A stretch of 64,000 nt of DNA. Source: Thermococcus sp. SY098. GTDB lineage: Archaea; Methanobacteriota_B; Thermococci; Thermococcales; Thermococcaceae. Shown here one piece after another: positions 1 through 7,815 of the stretch. Made by a program: the position numbers and the translations under genes. The stretch is taken from positions 248,001 through 312,000 of the forward strand of contig NZ_CP141821.1 of the NCBI RefSeq assembly GCF_035621495.1, read 5' to 3'. How positions within the stretch are numbered: the first letter of the stretch is position 1; each line of letters begins with the position of its first letter. The notes below the pieces were generated by a model. The model ran no database searches and was not told where the DNA came from. It saw only the letters and a program-made list of their open reading frames with translations.

Positions 1-343
1 TTCCAACGTTTAAGTCTTTACCTTCCTTCTTTAGGCTCTCAAGCATGAGCAAAATGCTCGCCAAACCTCCTTTCACATCGCTCGCTCCAGTTCCATAGAC
101 GATGTTGCCTCTTATGAATGGTTGAACCCTTATGTCAATTGTATCCATGTGCACTTCATAGAAGAGCTCGGCATCTGGGTTAACGATGAGGTTTATTATC
201 TCGCCATCGCTCTCTATATGGACATCATAACCGAGTTTGTGGAGGAACTCCATGATATGCAACGCCAGTCTGTCTTCCTTTCCGGAAGGGGAAGGGATTC
301 TCAGCAGATTAATCAAAATTTCCTTGGCTCTCTCAGCTTTCAT
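1..343 (-). CDS. M20 family metallopeptidase (ArgE/DapE/LysK-like), N-terminal part
   Basis: The first 114 codons of an M20 amidohydrolase/peptidase are present; the rest lies outside the window. Visible family motifs are RIPSPSGKE near residue 15, the metal ligand motif VHMDT (His65, Asp67), and GTGASDVKGG around residues 84-93 with the metal-bridging Asp89. M20 enzymes are two-zinc hydrolases that remove acyl groups from amino acids or cleave small peptides. Without the C-terminal half I cannot separate LysK, ArgE, DapE or a carboxypeptidase. The ATG at 343 begins MKAERAKEIL; a TATA-like TTTATAAA at 376-383 sits at the right distance upstream on this strand. Confidence 0.9.
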   Translation of the reverse strand, partial: MKAERAKEILINLLRIPSPSGKEDRLALHIMEFLHKLGYDVHIESDGEIINLIVNPDAELFYEVHMDTIDIRVQPFIRGNIVYGTGASDVKGGLASILLMLESLKKEGKDLNVG

Positions 344-375
344 TCAAATCACCTAACCATTAGTAGTGGTGAGCC

Positions 376-402
376 TTTATAAACTCTCCCTAACTTTTTA
401 AA
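376..402. promoter_or_regulatory. Divergent promoter region with two TATA-like boxes
   Basis: TTTATAAA at 376-383 would place a minus-strand start near 352, just ahead of the M20 peptidase. TTTTTAAA at 395-402 would place a plus-strand start near 424, where a GC-rich leader begins. The assignment rests only on archaeal TATA spacing of about 25 bases. Confidence 0.45.
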
Positions 403-423
403 CCTTGGCGCTAATTTTCAAAT

Positions 424-500
424 GGGCGATGAAGAGTTTTACCCTTGCTGACGAGACTCGCTCCCTCGGATGAGGACGCGGTCCCCCCTGGAGCCCCTTT
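424..500 (+). ncRNA. GC-rich leader or candidate C/D-like small RNA
   Basis: This stretch between the promoter and the MBL gene is about 68% GC over 451-500, against about 40% around it. In AT-richer hyperthermophiles GC islands often mark structured RNA. It has a C-box-like GCGATGA at 426-432, a CTGA at 448-451, a second box-like GGATGAG at 468-474, and a CTGG at 488-491 followed by GCCC (493-496) that can pair with GGGC (424-427). The middle spacing is long for a C/D guide and the last D box is imperfect, so it may instead be the structured 5' leader of the MBL gene. Confidence 0.35.
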
Positions 501-513
501 TGAGGTGATGAAC

Positions 514-1203
514 ATGATTCCCATCGAGATTCCGCCGAACACTGTAATGCTCAAAGGCATTGGCTGGGACTCAAACATATACTTAGTTAGAGACGAAAAT
601 GAAGCGCTGATAATAGACACTGGAACTGGAGTTTACTGGCACAAATACATAGATGTCTGGCTCAATGAGAACTATTTGAAAGGTGTTGAAAAAATTACAA
701 TTTTCAATACCCATGAGCATTTTGACCATGTTGGTGGGAACATGGCTTTTATGAGATATTTTGAGGAAAAGGGTTTTGACGTTTACTTTGCTGCTCATAA
801 ATATACGGCTGAAGCATTGGAAAGCGGAGATGACTATGTGATACTTTCATTCTACCATGGAAGAAGCTACACCCCTCATGAAGTCCACCTAAAGCTGAGT
901 GGTGGGGATACTTTACGAGTTGGCAACCTTGAGCTGATTGTAATTCACACTCCCGGACATACAAGGGGAAGTACTTGCCTGTATGAACCGAAGGAAAAGC
1001 TGCTCTTCACTGGAGACACAATTTTCAACAAGACTGTTGGAAGGACGGATTTTCCTACAGGAAGCTTAGAGATGCTCAAAAAGTCTCTCCAGAAGCTTGA
1101 AAAGCTTGACGTCTATCTTGGTTTGCCGGGTCATGGGAGGGTAATTAAAAACTGGAAAGAAAATCTTGAGTACGTAAAGCACCTTCTGGAGGACTTCGAA
1201 TGA
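514..1203 (+). CDS. MBL-fold metallo-hydrolase
   Basis: This 229-residue protein has the metallo-beta-lactamase fold. The zinc motif THEHFDH (His67, His69, Asp71, His72) is intact, followed by a second His in HTPGHTRGS and the TGDTIF motif carrying the bridging Asp. The glyoxalase II-like layout suggests hydrolysis of a thioester, lactone or similar small ester, but the substrate is not readable from sequence. I chose ATG 514 (MIPIEIPPN) because GAGGTGAT precedes it; an upstream TTG at 445 would translate the GC-rich leader, which looks non-coding. Its stop overlaps the start of the DUF504 gene (ATGA), so the two are probably co-translated. Confidence 0.88.
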   Translation: MIPIEIPPNTVMLKGIGWDSNIYLVRDENEALIIDTGTGVYWHKYIDVWLNENYLKGVEKITIFNTHEHFDHVGGNMAFMRYFEEKGFDVYFAAHKYTAEALESGDDYVILSFYHGRSYTPHEVHLKLSGGDTLRVGNLELIVIHTPGHTRGSTCLYEPKEKLLFTGDTIFNKTVGRTDFPTGSLEMLKKSLQKLEKLDVYLGLPGHGRVIKNWKENLEYVKHLLEDFE

Positions 1204-1463
1204 GAAAGGGCTCAGTAAAAGAGGCATTGGCAAAGATAAAGTACGATCCAAGAGAAAACGAGAGCGATTACTACATAGTGATTGAGCACCGGGGAGCTTA
1301 TGGAAACATCAAGAAAATCCCTGTAGAAATTATTGAACTTGGGCACGGCTACTTCTTTATTGGCGAAACGCAGATTCCTTATCATAGGATTTTGGCGGTT
1401 GTTAGGAAAGATGGGAAAATCGTGTGGAGGAAGAGGGGACTAAGCGAAGAGCTTAAATTCTGA
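1200..1463 (+). CDS. DUF504 / MJ1316-type domain protein (UPF0248)
   Basis: An 87-residue protein resembling the archaeal DUF504 family. Typical features are the opening MRKGSVKEALAKIKYDP, the internal IEHRGA and the HRI segment near residue 61 (QIPYHRILAVV). The family is related to the MJ1316 domain, which has been proposed to recognise RNA ends and occurs beside RNA repair and nucleotidyltransferase proteins; no enzymatic activity is assigned. The start overlaps the stop of the preceding MBL gene by four bases, suggesting a two-gene operon. Function here is unknown. Confidence 0.82.
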   Translation: MRKGSVKEALAKIKYDPRENESDYYIVIEHRGAYGNIKKIPVEIIELGHGYFFIGETQIPYHRILAVVRKDGKIVWRKRGLSEELKF

Positions 1464-1538
1464 AGTTTTATATAGTATGTTTCTCATCAAGAAGTTAGGT
1501 TTTTAATCAATCAAAATCTCCCCTCATCTGGTGATGGC

Positions 1539-2300
1539 ATGATAGACGCTCACGCTCATTTTGAGTTTTATAAGCGAGATGCACCAAAAATTATAGAGGA
1601 GTGCAAAGCTGAGCTTAAAGCCGTTGTTGACTCAATAACGGAGTACAGAAAAGCTCATGTATGGAAAAGCTGGGAGATGCTGAAGCCTTACTTCGGCTTT
1701 ATCTTCCCAACGCTTGGCTATCATCCAAACGAAGCGAGGCGAGGGAATTGGGAGAAGGTTGGGAAGGTTGAGGAGTTCATATGGGAGCATAAAGATGAAA
1801 TCGTTGCAATCGGTGAAATCGGCTTGGACTACCACTACGCTGAAAATGAAAAGCAGAAAGAAAACCAGATGCAAATTTTCAGGCACTTCCTTGAATTAGC
1901 ACTTGAAATTAAAAAGCCTGTAGTCATTCATGCCAGGGAGTCTGAAAAAGAGGCATATGAAATTGTTCAGCGCTATGGTGTAAAAGCATACTTCCACTCT
2001 TTCGCTGGAAGTAAAGAGCTGGCGAAGGAGATTGCAGAGAACGAACATTGCATCGGGATAAACACTGGTATTGTCTTCATACCAGAAGTCAAAGCTGCGG
2101 CAGAAGTTCTCGATGTTGAGGTAGTTTTGGTAGAAACAGACTCTCCTTATATGAGCCCATTTAAAGGGCAGAGAAATAAGCCCTGCTACGTAAAGGTAGC
2201 AATTGAAGAGATAGCAAAGCTTAAAGAGCTGAGCTTTGAAGAAGTGGAGAGGATAACTGAGGGGAATGCTATTAAATTTTTCAATCTAAAGCTGAGGTGA
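1539..2300 (+). CDS. TatD family metal-dependent hydrolase
   Basis: A 253-residue amidohydrolase-fold protein of the TatD family, whose members are metal-dependent DNases or related phosphodiesterases. Metal-binding elements are MIDAHAHFE at the N-terminus (His4, His6), GEIGLDYHY in the middle with the bridging Glu, VIHARE, and VETDSPYM near the C-terminus with the catalytic Asp. Length matches the family. ATG 1539 follows GGTGAT. A TATA-like TTTATATA lies about 60-70 bases upstream. The next gene follows after four bases with its ribosome site inside this gene, so the two form an operon. Confidence 0.9.
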   Translation: MIDAHAHFEFYKRDAPKIIEECKAELKAVVDSITEYRKAHVWKSWEMLKPYFGFIFPTLGYHPNEARRGNWEKVGKVEEFIWEHKDEIVAIGEIGLDYHYAENEKQKENQMQIFRHFLELALEIKKPVVIHARESEKEAYEIVQRYGVKAYFHSFAGSKELAKEIAENEHCIGINTGIVFIPEVKAAAEVLDVEVVLVETDSPYMSPFKGQRNKPCYVKVAIEEIAKLKELSFEEVERITEGNAIKFFNLKLR

Positions 2301-2304
2301 TAAG

Positions 2305-2592
2305 ATGGAGGTTTTGGAAGAGCTCAAAACCCTTTGCAGAGAGCTTGGGGAGGAAAGCCTAATTCCAAGAATTGAGTCATTCATAGCCCTAAATAAAGAG
2401 TTCGAATCCAAAAAGGGCAAAGAATTTGTTGAAGTTTCCATATTGGGATTTGCAGAGGGAATTCTGACAACACTCAAACTCAAGTATCCTGAGAATGAGA
2501 AAGTTAGGAGCTTGCTTGAGAAAGTAAGCACTCAAAGGAAAGAACTCGATATAAAGTTCAGAAAACCAAAACCGCCGATTTTTGACGAATGA
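2305..2592 (+). CDS. Conserved hypothetical protein, 95 aa
   Basis: A small, charged, mostly helical protein without recognisable catalytic residues, signal peptide or membrane segment; the C-terminus KPKPPIFDE is probably disordered. It sits directly behind the TatD gene with GAGGTGAT spanning the TatD stop, so the pair is probably translationally coupled. I do not recognise a family. A role accessory to the TatD hydrolase is only an inference from position. A minus-strand C/D box RNA abuts its 3' end. Confidence 0.7.
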   Translation: MEVLEELKTLCRELGEESLIPRIESFIALNKEFESKKGKEFVEVSILGFAEGILTTLKLKYPENEKVRSLLEKVSTQRKELDIKFRKPKPPIFDE

Positions 2593-2652
2593 ATCAGCCC
2601 TGGCTGTAGTCATCATCGCAGAGCTCAGACCGTAGAAAGGTCATCACATGCC
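2589..2652 (-). ncRNA. C/D box sRNA guiding 2'-O-methylation
   Basis: Read on the minus strand, all four boxes are perfect or nearly so: box C GTGATGA (2647-2641), D' CTGA (2628-2625), C' ATGATGA (2616-2610) and D CTGA (2597-2594). The two guides are each 12 nt: CCTTTCTACGGT before D' and CTACAGCCAGGG before D. By the N-plus-five rule they would direct methylation of a U in ACCGUAGAAAGG and a G in CCCUGGCUGUAG. Archaeal C/D RNAs assemble with L7Ae, Nop5 and fibrillarin on rRNA or tRNA. The gene abuts the 3' end of the 95-aa reading frame. Confidence 0.85.
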
Positions 2653-2690
2653 CGCCATTAAATTGTCTTATTCCTCGGTTTTTAAGCCTT

Positions 2691-4211
2691 TCAGTAGAAC
2701 TCCTTGAAGAGCTCAACCTCCTGTACATAGGAGCGCTTTAATCTTAAAGCGGTTTTAGCTCTCTCGAGCTCTCTTCCAAGGTAAAAAGCGTGCCTTGGCG
2801 AGATTTGAAAATGTTCAAGAATTGTGTCGATTATTGCATTTGGTTCTTCTCCCACTATCGTTAAAATCTGCTCGGTTCCTCTATGAGCAATCACCCAGAT
2901 TTTCTCCTCTTTTGTAAAAATCCTGAAGTAAATATCCTCCAGCTTAACTTCCCTTTCTCTGGCTTCAACTATAGGGGATTTAGCTTCATACTCAACTTTT
3001 TCACTTCTCTTCTCCTTCAAAATCAGCAGATCAAAACCTAAATTCTTGGGCATGTCGAAGAGCATCATGTCCAAAGCTCTCCTCAGCTCTTTGACACTTC
3101 CATGGCACTTGGGGCTAACTTCTGTGGTTAAAAGCAGAGGAATTTTCAGTTCTTTGGCAAAACCTGCCATAACTGCGTTTATCCCAACGCTATCAGCATC
3201 AATCAGCTCAACCACATTGCCAACACCAGCCAATAGCACATCATCTGGATTTCTCTCACGATAGAGCTGAAAAGCTGTGATTGAGCGGGCTAAGTTAGGG
3301 ATATGCTCAAGGATGAGGTCGGGGATAATTCGCTTATATCCCAGCTCGAGAGCTTTTTCCTTGAGCTTTTCCAAAAACTCAACCCTTTCCTGTGGATTCC
3401 CCGGAAAGAATCCTTTTTTCTGGTTTGTGGGTATTAAAACCACTGGCTTCTCAGTCACAAGCTCCTCGAGGTTGCTCTCGTCAACGCTGAGGAAAAGGTC
3501 GGCATAGTCCAAAGCCCTCTCAATTTCCTTCGTGTTTAAGGAATCAAAGCTTACCGGTGCATCATGTCCTCTTTCCCTCAGAGCATCCCGAACTTCTGGA
3601 ATCAGCTCGATAAATTCCGGATTCGTTTCTCCGCTTACCATGCCGATGTCTATTATGTCCGCTCCGCTCTCGAGGTAATAGATGGCTCTGCTCACTATCT
3701 CATTAACGCTCAGCTTTGGTGCATCAACTATCTCAGCCAGGATTCTGTGCGGGAAGTCAAAGCCTACTGGCAGGTTTCCAATTAGGAAGTTATGGGGTTT
3801 TTTGAGGGCTTTTTCAATATAATCCCTGTTTTTTGTCTTATTTTTAATATCCTCAACTTTCTTAAGTGCATCCCGTTGAAAGAGGTCATCGGCTGGAATT
3901 TCTTTGCTCAGCTTGAAGCCTTTTTTCAACGCTTTCAAAATTTGAGGCAGGTCAAATGCATATCTCGATCCTTTAAATGCTGGAATGCCAAGCTCATCTT
4001 CGATTATTTGAGCTGAACCCCTAACAAGACCTGGTATTAAAACCAAATCATAATCTTTACGCTCTATTCCTGCTTTTCTCAGATAATAGGCTATGAGCTT
4101 TGGCGTTAAAAAAGCGGCTACGCTGACGGGAGTTACAAATACATCGCAGCCTTTACCGTATTTTCTCACCAGTGGCTCAGCAAGTTTTCCCGTCACGAGG
4201 AGGATCTTCAT
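2691..4211 (-). CDS. Dihydropteroate synthase-like protein
   Basis: A 506-residue archaeal dihydropteroate synthase-related protein. The N-terminal part (about 1-140) is specific to the archaeal family; the middle holds a pterin-binding TIM barrel with GADIIDIGMVSGE and PVSFDS, and the C-terminal 120 residues form an extra domain. Length and layout match the family. Its true reaction is unsettled: archaea build pterin cofactors with a ribofuranosyl-aminobenzene unit rather than plain para-aminobenzoate. The gene is probably leaderless, with an AAATATTT box near 4230 about 25 bases from ATG 4211. A COG1237 protein at 62173-62994 carries a related pterin annotation. Confidence 0.88.
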   Translation of the reverse strand: MKILLVTGKLAEPLVRKYGKGCDVFVTPVSVAAFLTPKLIAYYLRKAGIERKDYDLVLIPGLVRGSAQIIEDELGIPAFKGSRYAFDLPQILKALKKGFKLSKEIPADDLFQRDALKKVEDIKNKTKNRDYIEKALKKPHNFLIGNLPVGFDFPHRILAEIVDAPKLSVNEIVSRAIYYLESGADIIDIGMVSGETNPEFIELIPEVRDALRERGHDAPVSFDSLNTKEIERALDYADLFLSVDESNLEELVTEKPVVLIPTNQKKGFFPGNPQERVEFLEKLKEKALELGYKRIIPDLILEHIPNLARSITAFQLYRERNPDDVLLAGVGNVVELIDADSVGINAVMAGFAKELKIPLLLTTEVSPKCHGSVKELRRALDMMLFDMPKNLGFDLLILKEKRSEKVEYEAKSPIVEAREREVKLEDIYFRIFTKEEKIWVIAHRGTEQILTIVGEEPNAIIDTILEHFQISPRHAFYLGRELERAKTALRLKRSYVQEVELFKEFY

Positions 4212-4252
4212 ATTTGGATGTTTGGATACGAAATATTTAGGTATTTTGGAAA

Positions 4253-4270
4253 GTTAAAAAGAAAAAGATA
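4253..4270 (-). terminator. T-rich terminator of the lipoprotein gene
   Basis: On the minus strand, directly after the lipoprotein stop, two T-runs (TCTTTTTCTTTTTAAC) occur without a hairpin, the usual form of an intrinsic terminator in Thermococcales. Confidence 0.5.
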
Positions 4271-4276
4271 AAGGGA

Positions 4277-6847
4277 TTAGTTCTCAGGCTTCACCCTGAC
4301 CCACAGCCAGACCTTCGAGCAGCCGCCGGACACGCCGCAGCTCGGGAACTCCATGCTCCACTCCTTCTTTGGAATCCCCGAGAAGGCCTCCCAGTCGAAG
4401 TAGTCGTCGTCGAAGAGAATCGTTATGGCAACTTGCCCCATCGGGTCGTCGTCGTTGCCCCAGTTACCAGCGTCTTCCTCCCAGGCGTTGTATTCGAGGT
4501 AGAGGAAGGGCACCGTCGCCATCGTGTGCTCTATCAGCTTTAACTCAGGCCTCACGGTGACCTTGTTCCCGGCTATGACCCTCTTTCCTGAAGGATAGCG
4601 GTGGGTAGCCTCCACAGGTATCATGCCCGTGGTTTCCTCCGCAACTATGTCCGGGACGTCCACCGATTCTTCAGGGGCAAAGTGGGTAAAAGCCCTGGCG
4701 TAGAGGTAGTACTCATCATCGCCCCACTCTGTGTCCTTAGTGAAGGAAACCTCGGGGAGATAAGCCCCAAGCCTGTCGTAGCGGAGCGTCCTCGGCACCT
4801 CCACCTCCTGGACGAAGTAGGTAACCCTCATGTTGCCCCAGTACTCCCAGACCTCAATCAGAACGCCGTCCCTGTAGTCCTTACTTAGGTCTATCGCGTA
4901 GCCGTTGTAGCCGACCCTATCCGGTTCAGCCCCAAGGGCCTCAAAAATCCTGCTCCCCCAGAAGTCGCTCGCGCTCGCTCCAGTCACGAGCTGGTTTATC
5001 AGCATCGCTCCAGAGTAGCTGTACTTGACTGCCGTGCTTATCTCCCCCGTTGCAAGGCCCAGCGCGGTGTCAATCAAAAAGCCGGTTCCGAGTTCAAGGT
5101 ATTTGCCGGGGTTGTCCAGATCCCAACCCGCTGTTTGGACGTATACCTTCTTCCACTTCTCGACTTCTTCCATCGGCATGACGAAGATGGGGTAGCCGTT
5201 GATGAAGGGGTAATTAACGCTTATTGCTCTTTCATCGTGGTAGAGGAGCCTGCTGTGGTCTTCTGCTTCGATCCATCTCTTGAAGGGGTAGTCAACGGCG
5301 AAAATCGGCCCCACCTTCCAGTTCTCGTCGCTCCCCTCCCATGTAACAGGAAACGCCCAGGAAACGAGCTGTATCTCGCCTTCGGTGGAATCCTTGTTGC
5401 CCTTTATGTAGACGTCCTCAACGAGGACCACCAGATACCTGTCCACATCTTTCTCAATAGTTAAACCATGTGTGGCGTTAACCCAGATGTTGCTCTTCTC
5501 CGGGAACCTTTCTAGGCCAGCTGAACCAGAAAACCAGAGGCGGAAGTATCGCCAGGGAACCAGGGAGAAGAAGTTCTCAATTGTGAACTCAACGGATTTC
5601 CCAATTGGGGTTTCGGCCACATTAACGCTTCCGGAGCGGGGGGTACTCCCAGCTGAGTCCTTCATTTGGAATTCGTCCCTGTGGACGAAGACGGTCCAAT
5701 CGGCTTCACCGTTGTCAGAGCTGTCTATATACATAACAACTGGCATCATACGGCTGTAGTAGCGGTCACTGAAGTATAGCCTTACAACGAGGTCGTAGCC
5801 TTTTGCCTCCATCTGAAGGCTGATTTCCCCATCGGAGAACCAGGCTGAGGTGTAGTAGTCTATCAACCCCCTGGAGCCCTCGACGACAAAGCGCCCGGTT
5901 TTGGGATATGTGAACGGTGGGAACTGCTTATCGTTGATGGATTTTCCGCGAATCTTAAGGTAAACGCTCTCCGGGAAGATGCGTGAGAAGTTCTCAACGT
6001 TGAAGCTCACGCTGGCCCCGTTTATTTCCACGTTTCCCCTCTGGATTTCCTCGAGACCATCCTCGGTAACGTTGTACACCGTAAAGTAGCCGGAATCACC
6101 GCTCAGGGTTGAGTAGAGGTGTACCTCCCACCTCCTCCCGAAGTCTCCGCCTTCATAGAACTCAAGGATCGTTGGCTCATACGTTACTTTCTCGCCCGTG
6201 AAAGGGTTCATAAAGGTCTCCATGTGAACGTACGCCAAAGCCAGGCTCTCGTTTTCAAAGGTTATCGTGAACTTCACGTTCTTTCCCGGATCAGCTGAAG
6301 AGGTCACGAGCGATATTTTCCTGATTATCCTACCGTTTGGCTCAAAGGCCTCGCTTGTGAGCGGGAGGAAAAGGGTGAAGTTTCCGGTGATCCTGTAAAC
6401 GGGAGTCAGGACAGGCTCGAAGGTCACGTTGAAAATCCCGACCGAAAAACCAGCCCCAGTTCCGTTCTCGTTGGTTTCTCCGACTTCGCAGCCGAGGTCA
6501 GGGTCGTCTCCGATGCAGATAGCCTTTCCGTCCTCATCGTATTGAATGCTCTCATTGGTAGGAGCTTCTGTTGATGTTTCCGTTTGGCTATTAGTTTGAG
6601 TTATTGGCTCAGTTATTGTTTCTGTAGCAGTGGACGTTGGAAGCTCTGGGGTTGTTGAAGTTTGGGTAGTTGATGTCTCAGCTGATGATGTCTCTTCCTG
6701 TGAGCTGCTGGTACTTTTAGTCTCAGTTGTCGTTACAGTTACAGTTTTTGTGGGCACATTTATAGGGGCATTGCTTACGCAACCGCTAATAAAAACTAAA
6801 CTGATAAATAAAAGAGCCACAACAAATTTAAGAGAGTGTAACTTCAT
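4277..6847 (-). CDS. Large secreted lipoprotein with Ser/Thr-rich linker
   Basis: An 856-residue exported protein. From ATG 6847 (preceded by GGAGG) it begins MKLHSLKFVVALLFISLVF followed by the lipobox ISGC, so Cys22 is the likely lipid anchor. A Ser/Thr/Glu-rich linker follows to about residue 100 and is a likely glycosylation zone. The rest is a Trp- and Tyr-rich body with apparent beta-strand repeats and no catalytic motif I know; two nearby cysteines occur close to the C-terminus (SCGVSGGC). The body is 52-65% GC in sampled lines, while the first ~300 bases are 30-45% like the surroundings. An upstream in-frame start at 6892 lacks the ribosome site. Function unknown. Confidence 0.82.
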   Translation of the reverse strand: MKLHSLKFVVALLFISLVFISGCVSNAPINVPTKTVTVTTTETKSTSSSQEETSSAETSTTQTSTTPELPTSTATETITEPITQTNSQTETSTEAPTNESIQYDEDGKAICIGDDPDLGCEVGETNENGTGAGFSVGIFNVTFEPVLTPVYRITGNFTLFLPLTSEAFEPNGRIIRKISLVTSSADPGKNVKFTITFENESLALAYVHMETFMNPFTGEKVTYEPTILEFYEGGDFGRRWEVHLYSTLSGDSGYFTVYNVTEDGLEEIQRGNVEINGASVSFNVENFSRIFPESVYLKIRGKSINDKQFPPFTYPKTGRFVVEGSRGLIDYYTSAWFSDGEISLQMEAKGYDLVVRLYFSDRYYSRMMPVVMYIDSSDNGEADWTVFVHRDEFQMKDSAGSTPRSGSVNVAETPIGKSVEFTIENFFSLVPWRYFRLWFSGSAGLERFPEKSNIWVNATHGLTIEKDVDRYLVVLVEDVYIKGNKDSTEGEIQLVSWAFPVTWEGSDENWKVGPIFAVDYPFKRWIEAEDHSRLLYHDERAISVNYPFINGYPIFVMPMEEVEKWKKVYVQTAGWDLDNPGKYLELGTGFLIDTALGLATGEISTAVKYSYSGAMLINQLVTGASASDFWGSRIFEALGAEPDRVGYNGYAIDLSKDYRDGVLIEVWEYWGNMRVTYFVQEVEVPRTLRYDRLGAYLPEVSFTKDTEWGDDEYYLYARAFTHFAPEESVDVPDIVAEETTGMIPVEATHRYPSGKRVIAGNKVTVRPELKLIEHTMATVPFLYLEYNAWEEDAGNWGNDDDPMGQVAITILFDDDYFDWEAFSGIPKKEWSMEFPSCGVSGGCSKVWLWVRVKPEN

Positions 6848-7044
6848 AAATTGGCCTCCTGTATCAAACCAATGCAGAAGAAAGAAAGGCAAATTCTTGC
6901 AAGATTAAACCTTCTACATCAGTCTCGGTTTGTGATATTACACAATTGAGATATTTAAATTTTTTGCAAGGGTTGAAAAAGCATTCAATACTATGAGAAA
7001 AAAGTTATTAAATAAAGCAGAGGTTTTTACTTCAGGTGTGATTG

Positions 7045-7806
7045 ATGATTGAAGTTGAAAACCTCACTAAAAAGTTCGGCGATAAGGTTGCCGTTAATGA
7101 AATAAGCTTTCATGTTCATGATGGTGAAATTTACGGTCTTCTGGGACCAAACGGGAGTGGGAAGTCAACCACCATGAAAATCCTTGCTGGGATTTTAAAG
7201 CCTACAAGCGGAAAGGTTCTGGTTGAAGGAATAAACGTTAGTAAAAATCCGATTGAAGTCAAAAAAGTGGTTGGCTATGTTCCAGAGACACCAATTTTGT
7301 ATGAAAGCTTAACACCAAGCGAACTTTTCAACTTTGTCGGAAGTATAAGGGGGATTCCGAAGAATAGACTTGAGGAGAGGGTGAACTATTTCGTTAAGGC
7401 TTTTGGCATTGAGGAGTATTTAGAGCAGTTTATTGGAACGCTCAGCTTTGGAACTCAGCAGAAGGTTTCTTTGATAACTGCTCTTTTACATGACCCAAAA
7501 GTTCTCATCTTAGATGAGGCTATGAATGGTTTAGATCCAAAGTCAGCCAGAATCTTAAGGGAGCTCTTGCTTGAATTTAAAAAGGAAGGAAAGAGCATAG
7601 TTTTCTCCACACATATTCTGTCCTTAGCTGAGGTCATCTGCGATAGAATCGGCGTCATCTATCAGGGTAAGATAATTGCAGAGGGAACAATTGAAGAGCT
7701 TAAAGAGAAAGCCCATGAAGAAAGCCTCGAAGATATCTTCCTCAAGCTCACAGAGAGCAAAGATGAGATTGTCCATATAGTTCAAGCTCTCAAGGAAAGC
7801 CTATAG
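7045..7806 (+). CDS. ABC transporter ATP-binding protein (ABC-2 exporter type)
   Basis: A 253-residue ATPase subunit. Walker A GPNGSGKST is at residues 34-42, the signature appears as LSFGTQQK near 132, Walker B VLILDEA near 153 with GLDPKS as the D-loop, and the switch His in FSTHIL near 189. The subfamily drives ABC-2 type export or ion efflux. ATG 7045 is preceded by GGTGTGAT; TTG 7042 is less likely. The permease gene follows after nine bases, so the two form an exporter. The substrate cannot be read; the large lipoprotein is divergent upstream. Confidence 0.92.
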   Translation: MIEVENLTKKFGDKVAVNEISFHVHDGEIYGLLGPNGSGKSTTMKILAGILKPTSGKVLVEGINVSKNPIEVKKVVGYVPETPILYESLTPSELFNFVGSIRGIPKNRLEERVNYFVKAFGIEEYLEQFIGTLSFGTQQKVSLITALLHDPKVLILDEAMNGLDPKSARILRELLLEFKKEGKSIVFSTHILSLAEVICDRIGVIYQGKIIAEGTIEELKEKAHEESLEDIFLKLTESKDEIVHIVQALKESL

Positions 7807-7815
7807 GTGTGTTAA

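Noticed and set aside
445-513. N-terminal extension of the MBL hydrolase from a TTG codon
   Set aside because: It translates a GC-rich, structured leader, and ATG 514 has the proper ribosome site and the family start.
4369-5759. Several plus-strand frames of 60-110 codons opposite the lipoprotein gene
   Set aside because: Long antisense frames are expected in GC-rich coding sequence, and none has a ribosome site or family resemblance.
6893-7040. Possible C/D sRNA (TGATGT near CTGA) in the lipoprotein/ABC intergenic region
   Set aside because: The boxes overlap each other, no second pair exists, and the region is AT-rich promoter sequence.
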